A stretch of DNA of 64,000 bases from Rhyacophila brunnea (lineage: Eukaryota > Arthropoda > Insecta > Trichoptera > Rhyacophilidae), in the NCBI GenBank assembly GCA_022495005.1, contig JAGYXB010002001.1:62001-126000 (forward strand). Direction: 5' to 3'. Under the pieces are notes generated by a model. The model was not told the origin of the DNA and did not search any database. It saw only the letters and a program-made list of their open reading frames with translations. This document shows, one piece after another, positions 10,319 to 21,379 of the stretch (position 1 is its first letter; each line of letters begins with the position of its first letter). Both the position numbers and the translations under genes were made by a program.

Positions 10319-11470
10319 ACTCTTTCCGCTATTAATTTAAAATATATTACACTTAGCACTGATATGTATATCACGCTTATCATAATCATATATATCAATT
10401 TAACACTAGTATTTAAAACACTTTTAACACTAACATTTTTATCAAATTTAATATTTAAATCTTTATGAGGTAAACTATTTTTATTACGTGCAATTGCAGT
10501 AGTTGGCAATTTCTCTTCACCCGGCGCATCCAACGTACTACCTACAATTGTCCACGTACTTCTGACTACGCTATTTGGACGGTCTGCAGTCGTTACAGAT
10601 GGTAGTGTCTTTTGACACGCCGCAAAATTCTGTCCCCGACTACACCTGTCCCTAGGATCTAAAATATTTACAGAACCGAGAAAATCCGTAGATATTTTGC
10701 TTTGTTGGTCATGGGCCGCCGTAGCTGAGTCCCATAACTCTTGTTCTCCGTTATTGAGTATATCACCGCCTTTGAGACGATGATCATACACAACAACTCT
10801 TTCGTCACTATATCTAGCTTTATCTATATACATTAAGTTCATGTTTCTTAGTTCAAACTTAACGCTATCAAAATTAATCTTATTAAGCTTACGTAACTTA
10901 TTTTTAATAATCTTAATACTAAAGGACTTACATTTACTTGATTTTTGTTTAAGATAACGATTATAGTCATCTAATGCTATGAGCTCTTCTTCATTAAGTT
11001 TATTTCGCCTTAATTTACCGAAGGTATTAATGTTTTGTAGTCGACGATTAGTTCGACTCTTCCTAATAATATTCTTAACGTCAGCCTCGTGGGGTCTGTT
11101 CGCTAATTTAAAAGGTAAGTCCCTTCCTAAAGTTTCGTTGCTCGATTGCAACGACGATCGACTATCTAAACTACATACATCGCTATTAATATCAAGTAAA
11201 CTGCCAGCTTCGGCTTTAGTATAGTTAGTACTATTAATATTTTTACACAAATGGTTAGCGGAAGCACAATAATTCGTTAAATTATTTGTTACAAGAGATC
11301 TGTCGTCAGTATCGACGAGACTACAGTTACTTACGTTTGCCGATGTTCTCAGCACACCAAGAGCGCCACTGCTTACGCCTTCGCCGCATCCACCGCTAGC
11401 TGTCTTTAACTGCTTATCTTGATAACCTTCTTCCTTGTTGCCAACATTTATTTCATAACTTCCTAATTCT
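10276..11470 (-). CDS. Element ORF2: unknown protein with C-terminal hydrophobic segment
   Basis: On the minus strand the frame opens immediately at the point where the gag-like frame stops (11469-11471) and runs about 395 codons to 10276. The first ATG-independent start is uncertain: the commonly predicted start at 11355 is GTG, not ATG, so I read it as the frameshifted continuation of the gag-like frame. Contents are a Ser/Asn-rich N-terminal part, a Lys/Arg-rich middle (KLRRNKLNEEELIALDDYN…), and a ~25-residue hydrophobic stretch near the C-terminus (LIYMIMISVIYISVLSVIYF). The hydrophobic segment might suggest an envelope-like or membrane protein, but no signal peptide, cysteine pattern or fusion motif supports that. 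I do not recognise the family. Confidence 0.45.
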
Positions 11471-12965
11471 AATTATCTAAAAACTTTTTATATTCTATTT
11501 CGCCGCCGGTAAAAGAATTATTAGCTCGCGAAGTCTCAACATTGGACAACGTCTTACCGCTATTCTTTTTATTAAGATTTTCTACTATTTTACTAGCAGA
11601 ATTATTAATATCGCGTTTGCGATAATTCTCCGGTCTTACGCTGCTATCCTTTACAAGAGGACCTGTACAAAGATTAACTTGGTTACTGGGGCCAGCTTCG
11701 ACCTCACAGTGAACCTTAGGGTTAAATGATTTCACCGGAAGGGTGTCCTTCAGTTCACTTTCACAGTTAACCCTATTCGCCAGAAGAGCGTCTATGTCAC
11801 TAGCTAGAACTCGGCTGAACGGCGTTCGAGGAACGTTCGTGTCACCTTCTTGAGTCTTCTCTTCGGCGGTCCGCCAGTGTTCGTCGTCTTGGAGCCATCG
11901 ACGATCAACCCGGTCCGCGAGCCGTCTTCATGGCTCCTTTCTGGTCTGCTGAGCTGCTTGCCTGTCTGGGCAATCCTTGTTTTCATGGAAGCCAGGACAA
12001 TGTTGACAACGCCTTTGTCTGGCACTGCCTCGCTCTTCAACGCGAGGACGTGGGCGGTACGCAGGTCTTTCCGAATCGTTTTGCTGGTCTGATTGCCGTG
12101 GAGGCCTTTTATCAACAGCCTCCGTGGTCTTATCAGATTTCGCGTTAGTCTCTTGTACCGAACGCGGCTTCTCGCGCCAAGTATTTTGCTGAGCGGGCCT
12201 CTTTTCATTATTCGCCTTGACGGCATTTGCTGGAGATGGCACGGAAGCCAATGCCGATTTCAATGGTCGAAGTGTATGAGCTACTTCAAGCAGCTCGTCC
12301 ATCGTCTTCCATTTTTCTTGATTAACCCTTATTTGATCGCTCACGGTGAGTAGGTCATAAAAGGTTGAAGCCAGGGTTTCCGACTTCATTTCCGGAAGGA
12401 GTACCTCGGCTAATTCCATCTTCTTCAGGAGGAAACCATAAGCTCCCTCTTGAGATCCTTGCTCTTTATGTTCGAGCTCCGTTCGTTGAGCACGACGTCT
12501 TGAAGGCGATTCGAAGTGCTCTTTCAGATCGTTACTAAACGACCGCCAACTGTCCGATGTGTCAATATTCTTGGCCCAAGTCTTGGCCTCTCCTCTGCGC
12601 TGACGCATAGCCAACTCTGTCCAATTCTCAGCTGGGTACTTCACAGCTTCGCAATATTCTCTGCAGCGTCGGAGAAAAAGTTCAACGCTCTGCTTTGGGC
12701 TACCCTCATAGGTGGAATGGAGTTCCGGCTTAACATGGCACGGGGTACACACGGCTGGTTCTGGTGGTGCCATTTTTTGTTTGGGATCCGACGTGCTTAC
12801 TTGCAAAAATGAATCCTCTTCGGGGAATACTTGCGCGTTTTGCAAGCCTTCTTCCAATATGAAATCTTCTTCTACACTCGGACCCGGAACAGGGTTCGGC
12901 ATAATTTCTTCGAATTCCTCCGTCCCCTGGAGTTGGAAGAAGCGGACCTTCGACCGTAAATTCAT
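11469..12965 (-). CDS. Gag-like protein with zinc knuckle (one in-frame TGA)
   Basis: The ATG is at 12965 and 345 codons run to TGA at 11928-11930. The same frame then continues open for about 150 more codons to the stop at 11469. Residues about 88-210 fit a retrotransposon gag core: LFLRRCREYCEAVKYP…W..L AM.. G.A..W, then a helical F..L..HF segment. The C-terminal third is Arg/Gln/Pro-rich and ends in a zinc knuckle, CX2CX3HX4C, at about residues 320-332. That is one residue shorter than the usual CX2CX4HX4C. Gag proteins of this type build the particle and bind element RNA. The TGA could be a nonsense mutation or a readthrough site. Confidence is high for gag, low for function being intact. 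Confidence 0.75.
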
Positions 12966-13319
12966 ATAAAAATTCAGCTATCGATTACGCTAATTTTCAG
13001 CTTCCTACGACCACCCGTTCGTCCGCAATCGACGTTTAAAGTATTTTGAGGGCATGCGCTGCTTGTCGCTGATAACCCTGAAGGCTTGCAGCTCCTGTTA
13101 CAAGCGTCCAATCTTCTCCGTTTAAAATCTTATATTGTAATAGGTACAGGCCTTCATGTACCTATACCCATGACGTCACGGTAGTTATGATAATTATCGA
13201 GATTTTAATATACAAAGTAGTATAAATTTATTTTTTTCAAAATTTTTTTTTCTTTGTCTGGGTTCTTGTACCTATACTTGTATGGTACTCAACTTTAATT
13301 TAGAAAAAAGCTTAAAAAT

Positions 13320-13613
13320 TCACACGAAATTTTTATTGTGCATTTTATTCTTAATTCTATTATTTCTGTTACGGTGAGTAACACAATTTATTTTTATACT
13401 TTCTTTATGGTTTAAAAGGGTCAGAGAGATCCTTTGGATAGTCTCATCGACATACTTTTGCTTAATGTCGGTATCTGACTCTAATAAATTACCAAAAGTA
13501 TTTATTTTATTTATTCTTTCCTTTTCCAAGTATATCAAGAAAAGTATTCTATATACAGTCGCCTTTACGTATATATTCTTCTCCAAATTATATTTTTCAA
13601 AAGTATTCATCAC
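13320..13613 (-). CDS. Leader-region small ORF (97 codons), unknown
   Basis: A minus-strand ATG frame lies between the primer-binding-like site and the gag-like start. It is Lys/Asn/Ile-rich and has no domain that I recognise. It could be chance in AT-rich DNA. It is listed because it sits in the element's leader in sense orientation. Confidence 0.25.
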   Translation of the reverse strand: MMNTFEKYNLEKNIYVKATVYRILFLIYLEKERINKINTFGNLLESDTDIKQKYVDETIQRISLTLLNHKESIKINCVTHRNRNNRIKNKMHNKNFV

Positions 13614-13825
13614 TGGTTCCTCGTTAATGCGAGTTACACTTTATTTCATTGTACTCACATTTATAAAGTTGAGGTAGATCGATCTTGTAGCTCCGGTATA
13701 AGGTTCTTAAAACCTCTCAGGTAACCACAATTCATTGATACACTTCACAATATATTGTTTTTAAAATCTTTTAGTAGATCTTAGTTGTAGGATCGTTCAG
13801 GTTTTCGCAACCTGAAGATGCCGCA

Positions 13826-13843
13826 CGCATTTAGGCGCCATAA
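13826..13843 (-). promoter_or_regulatory. Primer-binding-site-like sequence
   Basis: Read from the right LTR inward on the minus strand: TTA then TGGCGCCTAAATGCG. TGG complements the CCA end of a tRNA and TGGCGCC is a common start for retroelement primer sites. The 3-bp spacing from the LTR is normal. Which tRNA is meant was not determined. Confidence 0.65.
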
Positions 13844-16530
13844 TGACATGACCCGGCTCACGGCTAGCTCAATAATGCTACCGGGCCGTCACTGAGGAGA
13901 CTAGTGATGAATTAGGAGAGGTGGATCTCCTTTGTAGTATCACAACTTTTGAATTCCCGAATAAAACTCTCAGCTGGTGTGGTGCCGAATTTATTCAGGT
14001 ACTAGAGTTCACAGTCACACAATAAGGTTAACTGTCATTGTTCCCGTAATTAAATCTCATTAAAGTATCAGCAAACTATTTATTTGTTCACTATAGGATC
14101 TCTGTGAAATCTTTCACAAATTCCCGAAAAGTCACACCTAATTCAGAGAATGTATACGCAGATATTCTTTGGATATTTTTAGTTCATGAAATATTTTCCC
14201 ATAAGAAAGAAAAATATAAATTATTCTTTGGTCACACAGTATTAGGTTTATAAAAGAATAGAATTATTTTATTGTTGTTTATAAAGTTTATTTATGTTCA
14301 CAGTGTATTTACAAATATTTATTTGTGTTTACAGACTTGTTTACAAAGGGTTTGCTTAATGTTTACAAGTTTATTTACTAAAATTTGTTTTTATGTTTAT
14401 GAATTTGTTTACTAAAATTTATTTTATAATTATGTTTACTTAATAAAGTTTCAAAAATTTATTTTATAATTATGTTCACTTAATAAAGTTTCAAAAATTT
14501 ATTTTATAATCCCGAAAAGATTTGTAAAATTTATTATTACAGACTGAGTTTATTAATTTGTTTTTTGTAAAACAAATCCGATCGCGTAATTTATCCGATT
14601 ACGTCACCTCGTAGGATGAGTAATGAAAAATAAAATTACTCCGCGTGTACGTCACTACCGGCAGATACGTGCTATTCGCGCTGCGTTTTAGCGGCCGACG
14701 TCACTACCGACAGATACGTGGTATTCGCGCTACGTTTAGCGGTACCCGTCGCTACCGGCGGATACGAGATATTCGCGTTACTTTTTGCCCGCCGATGAGG
14801 ACTTATTGTAGGTAAATTTCACGAATGTTACTGAGAACCGTATCTCGTATCCGCGGAAGGACTGCTGCTTAGTAGGAGATCGCTGGTGAGAAGTGTAGAA
14901 ACTAATGATTTTACGGAAAAAGGATGTCACCTTTTATACCCTCGGGATGGAGGTTTAACAGGAAACAGTCCGTAAGGGATAGCAGATGTATATCTTTCTC
15001 TCACGGGATAAATTTACGTATATCTCCCGTTCCTGGTAACTTTCTAATAGAGATATCTTCTAATTAAATCGGGTTAAATTTACTCTACTTTATTTCCGCA
15101 AAATTAAGACTTAATAGGGGTGTTTTAAGCACCCTCTAGAACATGTCCCTTAAATACGCCGTAGCGGTGACGTAAGCAAAATAGTTGATTTTATATGATT
15201 TTTCGTGTTCGAACGAAGGGGAAAGTTTCTAGCTTTCCATCGAGGTATCGGAATAAGTATTCGGGTACTAAATAAGGGAATGGCAGTCTTTAAACTTAAA
15301 ATGTCAAAACGAAAGGTTGACACCCACGTACTAGTCCTTTCCACCACTCTTGGCCTTTTTAGGCCAATAGAATTTTACTAAGTTTTAATAAAACTATTTG
15401 GAGCCGCAGAAAACGTTTCATTCGATATTTACCTTTCGGACGAACATTATTACGTGAAAACACTATAATATTATACTTAACATTTCAACTTAAATATATA
15501 AATGCTTAATCCTAACAAGATGTTATTTACAAGCGACTACAAATTTATTTCGTCCTTAATAGTGGCTTTTCCATAGTAATCTAAACGTAACCTTGAATCT
15601 ATTTTTATCCGGCAACTCAACACAGCCGGGCCGTAAATTCTAGTCGAACAGAATTCAGTTAAGGTTCAAGGTCACGCGCCAGTTTGTGTTTTTAGTCGCA
15701 GTATTTGATTCTTTTATTACTTAGGAGGCAATTAAGATTTATTATTGTTTATGGGTAGAAACCCATCTATACCAGAATCTCAAGTTTTTCCAATTGTTAC
15801 TTTTACAATATTCATTATAGTCAGCAAGTTATAGCATTAACAAAATCTATAATTATAATTACGCGTCTATAGATATAGATACGCGTTTACAATATTTTTA
15901 TAACGGTAGTTAACTCCTATCTTGTATTGATAAAATTAGTATTAAAATTCTTTATTTACAATTATACAGTATATGAATTTATAAATATTCAATTTTCTTT
16001 TCCAATTTTCATACACTTCCATTATAGCTATAAAAGTTATTGAAGCATGTACCTGCTTAATTTTACGTAAACAATCTCTCCCATAACTTATTTTCTAAGT
16101 TTAATGGAGATTTCCCGGAAATTATTTCCGAAATAGATCGATTTGAAATTTCATGGCGTGTCATTTCGAGGTCTGCGGTCACAGCGTTCCAATTACACTT
16201 GAACAGTCTCGATTCTCCGAGGCGAAATTTTTTACGTAAAATTTTATTACATTTTACAAAGAAAAGGTTAACAACATACATTTTACTTCCTAATACTAAA
16301 CGATTACGCTACTGGTTACCTGTTCATGGTCTTTTTCGACCATTTCTTCTCTGCTTCTTCCATAGTTTAGGACCATGGGACTTATATATTCTGTTTGTAC
16401 CTCGTCGTGAGGTTGTCGCACGGCTATTTGAGAAGTAGAGTTGACTACAAGGCTAGATTTGTATAGTTATGTCGTTAAACCATACTCTGCCATAAACACT
16501 AACTGAAGGTCGGCGTTTTTGTTCGTGTCA
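13844..16530 (-). repeat. Right LTR (5' LTR of the element), 2687 bp
   Basis: It matches the left LTR base for base over long runs, with the same TG…CA ends. It differs by point changes and indels, including three rather than two copies of the ~50-bp CACTACCGRCAGATACG unit (about 14640-14790) and an extra TTTTATGTTTATGAATTTG stretch near 14390. It should hold the element promoter, but no TATA or initiator could be fixed. Confidence 0.9.
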
Positions 16531-16960
16531 CTGGATTAACCAGATATAACCAACGGAATAAAAAGTAGTCCGGTCAGATTGCAATCATTTATATCGGCAA
16601 TCTAATTTCTCAGCGAATTTTGCAGATATACCTACATAAAAAAATCTGATATTGAGAGGCCCAAAGTTTTTACAATTCGCCTCAGATTATGTTAGGTAAA
16701 TAAACAGATGTAACGTTTCTATATAAACGTGCAACAAAATAGTTTTTCATAAAATTGCGAGACCAAATAATTCATCATACAAGTCTATCATATCAATCAA
16801 TGCAAATGAGGTAATATAAATTATCTCTTTTTCACACTGCTTTATTTAAAAATCTAAAAAAATTGATAACTCAACGATAAATCTAAAAAAAAGTTACTAT
16901 TCATGAAGAGTGTACACACCGTTTAAAAGAATCATTTTTAAAGTAGCATTATTTACTATT
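16531..16960. other. No feature recognised
   Basis: AT-rich flank of the LTR element. No target-site duplication of the LTR element is present here. Confidence 0.4.
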
Positions 16961-16964
16961 TCTT

Positions 16965-17290
16965 TTATTCAACGAATAATTTACAAGATTTTGGAATGTA
17001 ACATTCTTTATATTGACCATATTATATATTTTGAAAACACCTTGATTTAAAAACACAAAAGCCGATAGCCAATATTAACACAATTTGATAAGCATTTCAT
17101 GTACAAACCACCAGTTCATCGTAATTAGATAAGACGCTCGTTGTTTACCTAATTGGTAAATCACACAGGTGCGAATCCAGTAGTCACAGGTTCAAGTCCC
17201 GTCGGGAATTTTTACAAAAACGATTTTTATAGTATGTCTTGAGGTATCTGAGGTGTTTCCATATTTTTTTTATCCATTCAATACTGAAAA
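16965..17290 (+). mobile_element. tRNA-derived SINE (family A) preceded by an inverted tail
   Basis: An inverted tail (TTTTATTCAACGAATAATTT) lies at 16967-16990. The SINE head (AAAAGCCGATAGCC) is near 17056. The tRNA-like part is at about 17127-17212, with B-box GGTTCAAGTCCCG. The body resumes with TCTGAGGTGTTTCCA. The 3' tail is cut short before the MITE at 17334. Confidence 0.7.
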
Positions 17291-17333
17291 AGACTCAAAT
17301 GCTTCGATAATTTGCGATTAAATGTGACTTACC

Positions 17334-17668
17334 CCCGTTTCAGACGGCACACCGGTGTCGCGCTCGTATATAATAAAGAGGCCTTTGTATTCGAATAAAG
17401 GGGCCTTTGTATTATGTTTATGAACGCCCAGAGCTAATGAGTCGACGCATAATTTCGCAATATAAATTAGAACATAAAACTGGCTGCGGTCATAAAAACA
17501 TGTGTATCGGCGGCTTGAGAATGTAGCGGCTGACGGAAAAGTGTACCATATACGCTTTGACTCACTAGCTCGGGGCGTTCATAAACATAATGTAAAGACC
17601 CTTTTATTCAAATACAAAGGCCTCGTTATTATATACGAGCGCGACACCGGTGTCCCGTCTGAAACCGG
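17334..17668. mobile_element. Foldback MITE with >100-bp inverted arms
   Basis: The ends CCGTTTCAGACGGCAC and the inverse GTCCCGTCTGAAACCGG lead into long arms sharing ACACCGGTGTCGCGCTCGTA and AAAGGCC/GGCCTTTGTATT. The arms approach within about 150 bp at the centre. No target duplication was identified and the superfamily is unknown. Confidence 0.8.
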
Positions 17669-17799
17669 CCTTGGTTTCTCTAATCGGTAGGATGATCGTA
17701 GACGGAGAAAGAAGGAAAGACGTATTGCATTATATTTAAGGTATACAAAAATTAAATAAAATCATTGCTATCTACGTCCATAGATCATAAAGTTCATCG

Positions 17800-18060
17800 T
17801 CACTGCCGCAAAGCCGGCCGGCTACCCGCGAGACAGTGGCGTCCTTCGGATAGCGAGTTTGTGGGAGGGGGAGGCGCTGGACCGCGGTCCGAGTCTACTT
17901 GACGCGGGGGGCGCACGATTCGCAGGGGAGGGAGTTAAAGTGGGGTTTATGGTGAGTTTTCGCGAGGATGGGGGTGACACGCGCGCCGCGGGCAGAGCAC
18001 ATCCCGTCGCTGGCCGTCGTTTCGGCGATGGGTTTTCCAAAACGTGGGAGATTCGAATGT
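17800..18060. other. GC-rich, CpG-rich island
   Basis: About 250 bp of strikingly higher GC than its surroundings, with open frames on both strands (about 71 codons each), as expected by chance in GC-rich DNA. It could be a promoter, a 5' untranslated exon or a conserved element. No coding call is justified. Confidence 0.45.
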
Positions 18061-18317
18061 TGCGTAATGAATAACTGTGACTATGTCCTATTGAGATGAA
18101 TTATATTTCATGATTATTAATATTCATATTCAAGATGGGGGGGGGGGATAGATCGATTGAAAAAATAGTAACCCTTTTGCACGGTCGTAGGACTATCGTA
18201 CATTTACAAAAGCCAGCATTATCGATGGGAATTGGCTTAAATTATTATTATAAAATTATTTTCTAGTATTTCATTATAGAAACTCTTCGTCTATTCTTTA
18301 CTACATCTTAGAGTATA

Positions 18318-18456
18318 TTATTCAAAATGATGTCTGAGCGTTGAGACTGGAGTCATGTAGCGAAAAGTTTGATAGCACCATTTAAACCAATTCAATGCTA
18401 GATTAAGGCGTCTCCAAGCTGATTCAATTCTTGCGTTGTCTCGTCTACCGCTTATT
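18318..18456 (-). pseudogene. Possible C-terminal coding scrap
   Basis: The minus frame reads …SGRRDNARIESAWRRLNLALNW… to a stop at 18318. It has a protein-like composition rich in Arg, Trp and Leu, and is more convincing than the AT-rich part upstream of it. The family is not recognised. It may be a transposon remnant. Confidence 0.25.
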
Positions 18457-18458
18457 AA

Positions 18459-18672
18459 TGGTGAAAATACACTATATGATGATTGGGCATATATATGCCG
18501 AAAAACCCGTTTTTTTATGTTGGCGTCCTGTGTCACAGAGTGTAAATACAATGTCATAGCTGTCATATAATATGTATGTATAATATGTCGGAATGGCATA
18601 TATATGAACATAAACACTAAAACGCTCTTGGCATATATATGCGTGATCGTCATAGAGTGTATTTTCACCTTT
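18459..18672. repeat. Inverted repeat containing GCATATATATGC palindromes
   Basis: GGTGAAAATACACTATATGA at 18459 recurs in inverse near 18672 with few changes. Both arms end in a GCATATATATGC palindrome, and a third such word sits in between (about 18595). The predicted 76- and 116-codon minus frames over it are a by-product. Confidence 0.6.
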
Positions 18673-18956
18673 AGTATAACCGTAGTTTTGTGTCGTACCC
18701 ATTTTTATTAAAGGTATTTAACGTTCATTGAATATGAATCAGGGTTGATACTAAGACTTTGTTTCATCGTGCAAATATAATACACGTAATATTGGAGTGA
18801 TTGAAGCATCTGATATGTAAAATTAAAAATAATAACATGTATGTCTGATATACACTTTTATCCACTGTGGCCCGTGTACAATTAGAGAGTGGATAAATTG
18901 GCCACTGCAATATTACATTATAAACCTTTGTTTGTTAGCTTTCCAATTATTCCATT

Positions 18957-19445
18957 TTACCACGTTTTTCTTAGCTCGTATTCTTGTATGTCCAGTACAA
19001 ATCTTTTCTTATTTGTCCAATACAAATCTGCAATCGATTTTTAACTAACTTCCCGACTAGCTAGACATTTGAAACTTTTAGAATATATCAGAACACTATG
19101 AAAATGCATTCTTCTAATACTTTTAGCCATCTTTAAGCAGAATTTGATTAATTTTGTATGGAAAATTATTTCGGAAAAAAATCCGTAATAAGTGAAACAC
19201 TATTATTGGTTGCTAAGGGGGTCCTAGCAACTAAATCATTAATATATACGTGCGTTACTATGGAAATCAATATGAAATGTCAAAATGACATTTCAGTATA
19301 TTTATTCAGTATCTCTAATTATAATTCATCAAAAAATTTTGAAAAAAGTATTAATTAATACATAGAAATGTCAAGTTTATATGATTCAACAGAAAATTTA
19401 AAAACGTGGTTTATAAAAAGTTCTTTTTATCTTGTAATTATTTGT
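18957..19445 (+). repeat. Dispersed repeat R2, copy 1
   Basis: Shares with 22087-22545 and the inverse of 44410-44860 the ordered motifs TTTTTCTTAGCTCGTATTCT, CTTCCCGACTAGCTAGACAT, TTGGTTGCTAAGGGG and GATTCAACAGAAAATTTAAA. The GTTGCTA…TAGCAAC segment can fold into a short hairpin. No coding frame is conserved, so it is probably a non-autonomous element. Confidence 0.8.
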
Positions 19446-19960
19446 CCTTACGTGCCCTGCATACTACGATGTAGGTCATGCTTTGCATGAATATGCCATT
19501 ACGGTAAGTACACATTGGTTGAACAATGAGTTTTAGGCACACTGTAAAGTGACCTTTGAAGATATTATTGAGACGACCAACACCAAATATAGATCAGTAC
19601 GAGGTTCTTTCTTAGACACTCTTTGAAAACCACCTCTTGTTTGTTCTTCTACGCCTTTACAGTATACCCGAAAAGGTGTGGGACGTCAAGGTTTATAAAC
19701 CACAACACGCATGTATAGATAAGCATGTGTTTTTCATTTGATAATGATAAGGTAGCTCTTATCGCTTGCGGAATACGTTACGCCTGAGCTACAACAGTGG
19801 GGGGCAGCAAAAAGATACCCGTACATAGTGCGACTCTTCACAGTTTCAGGGCCTGTCGGCAAGGCTTCTCGGCAATCTACCCTTATCCGTTCGCCCGCTA
19901 AATTCCGCCGGGCACCCCCTACCCCCATCCGCCACCTTCCGCTCCACCCCCGCGGCCCTG
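19446..19960. other. No gene recognised; GC-rich end
   Basis: The part from about 19850 to 19990 is GC-rich (CCGCCGGGCACCCCCTACCC). It could be regulatory, but nothing specific can be supported. Confidence 0.35.
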
Positions 19961-19965
19961 GGGCC

Positions 19966-19981
19966 AGGTTAGGTTAGGTTA
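19966..19981. repeat. Short interstitial TTAGG-type tract
   Basis: CAGGTTAGGTTAGGTTAA contains about three TTAGG units. This is the insect telomere repeat, but such short tracts are common inside insect genomes and do not indicate a chromosome end. Confidence 0.7.
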
Positions 19982-20349
19982 ACTCGGGGAAACTTGTCCC
20001 TTATACATTTAGCGATTATACACTGTGGCTCAGAGATAGCGAACGACGGACGACACTTCGCGAGACTAGGCGCACAAGTTTTATAGCCAGCGTGTTCATG
20101 CTAAGAAAACATTTTGTTTTGTATACATATTTCAAGAGTGGAATCACTAAAAGCCGAAACGCGTTGTGGACTCGGCATGTGAAAAACAAAGGGACCTCGT
20201 AAAAGGTCCAGCTCACCGGGGCTGCTAAAACAAAATTCACTCTTACCTAAATAGATAAAGTATTTTTTTTTGTGAATTTGGTTGACTATGTAAAAAAGTG
20301 ACATTATTTTTATTTACTTTTAGTGCCTTTTATACATTTCATAAAATTT

Positions 20350-20500
20350 CAAAAGTGCACGTTGGGCATAAGGCGGAAAGACAACAAAATAAATCAATGA
20401 ATAAAGAGGCAGACAAGAATGCGTGATGTGATAGTTGTCACCAAGCTAATGAGCATGTGGCATTGTTGCCTTGATATATATTAAAAAAGATGGTAGCAAT
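20350..20500 (+). pseudogene. LINE RT C-terminal scrap
   Basis: The translated plus strand resembles the fragment at 23030-23345 (TTGGGMATAA…GGCAGAMAAGAATRCGYGATGT…GTTGYCACCAAGYT). Both fit the C-terminal zinc-region tail of a non-LTR retrotransposon, heavily decayed. Confidence 0.45.
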
Positions 20501-21370
20501 TATTGAAGGAATTTGAAAACGTTTTTAGATAGATAGTATCTCCAATATTAGTCTCTATGTCAGTACCTAAAGTGGTAAAAAAAAATGCATGAAAAGCGAA
20601 AGACGTGTGTTTGAAAGGCTTTTCCAAGTTATGCAGTGTCAATGAAGAGGGTTTCATTATTCATTATTGTGTAAGTATACCTACCTACTCAATATTGAAT
20701 AAAAATAATTTTGAAAAATCTCATACCGGAGAAATAAACGTGTGAGTTCCAATGCTACCATTTTTATATGATTTTTAAAAATTGAGTGGAATCCTGATTT
20801 TACGTGTCCCGAATTTCCCGGTATTTACGTGTAGTTTCTGCCGTACCGTTTCATTTTAGCACATTTAATTCCCGGTCTTACGTTTTTATTTGAACTAATG
20901 CACAAATGAATAATTCTAAGCGTATGCGTGCGTTTATATTTATAAACATATCTGCTGTACCCAAGACCAAGGTTAGAACACGCGATTGGATAAATTTGTT
21001 GTTTTGTGTATTTTTTGGTTTGTGAAAGAATGTATTGATATAATTTACTCCAAGCCAGTCTTTAAATAAAAATACCCCCAATTTACGTTTTCCCTTTATT
21101 TTACTTATTTTGCCAGTCCTTTCAAAAATATAAAATCGGGGTTTCACTGTATGTACGTTCTTGAAATTTTATAATATTAAAAACTATGTGTTTTCAATAA
21201 TAAGAATTTAAGATTCATAAATTTTGGTCGTATTCAGTATTGCATAATAAATAATTAATAAACTAATACCGATTTAAAGTATAATTGAAGATAGTGTCGA
21301 ACGTGAAATAAATTCAAAAGGTTATTTAAATAATGTAGGGACAGTACGTTAGAGGGCATTCTGTATTTAC
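20501..21370. other. No feature recognised
   Basis: AT-rich. The 89-codon minus frame at 20878-21147 has no recognisable domain. Confidence 0.35.
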
Positions 21371-21379
21371 GACCCTTGC

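Larger units (their letters stand above)
5620..16530 (-). mobile_element. Large LTR retroelement, gag-like coding only
   Basis: The element has two direct terminal repeats of about 2.6 kb, both starting TGACATGACCC and ending GTTCGTGTCA, so the termini are the short inverted pair TGACA/TGTCA. Orientation is minus: a primer-binding-like TGGCGCC lies 3 bp inside the right LTR and a purine tract lies beside the left LTR. The 5.6 kb interior has a ~880-bp leader, a gag-like frame with retrotransposon gag core and zinc knuckle, further frames of unknown role, and a minisatellite/hairpin block. I see no reverse transcriptase, RNase H or integrase motif on either strand. The 5-bp flanks (TCTAC and CTGGA) do not match, so no target duplication survives. 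It is probably non-autonomous (LARD or TR-GAG-like). Confidence 0.88.

Noticed and set aside
11804..12226. 140-codon minus frame overlapping the gag-like C-terminus
   Set aside because: Considered as a protease or pol start reached by frameshift, but no DTG/DSG protease motif or similarity was seen. The gag frame itself continues after its TGA.
11850..12969. Several plus-strand open frames of 72-98 codons
   Set aside because: They lie opposite the gag-like ORF and have no domain. Their openness follows from the coding composition of the minus strand.
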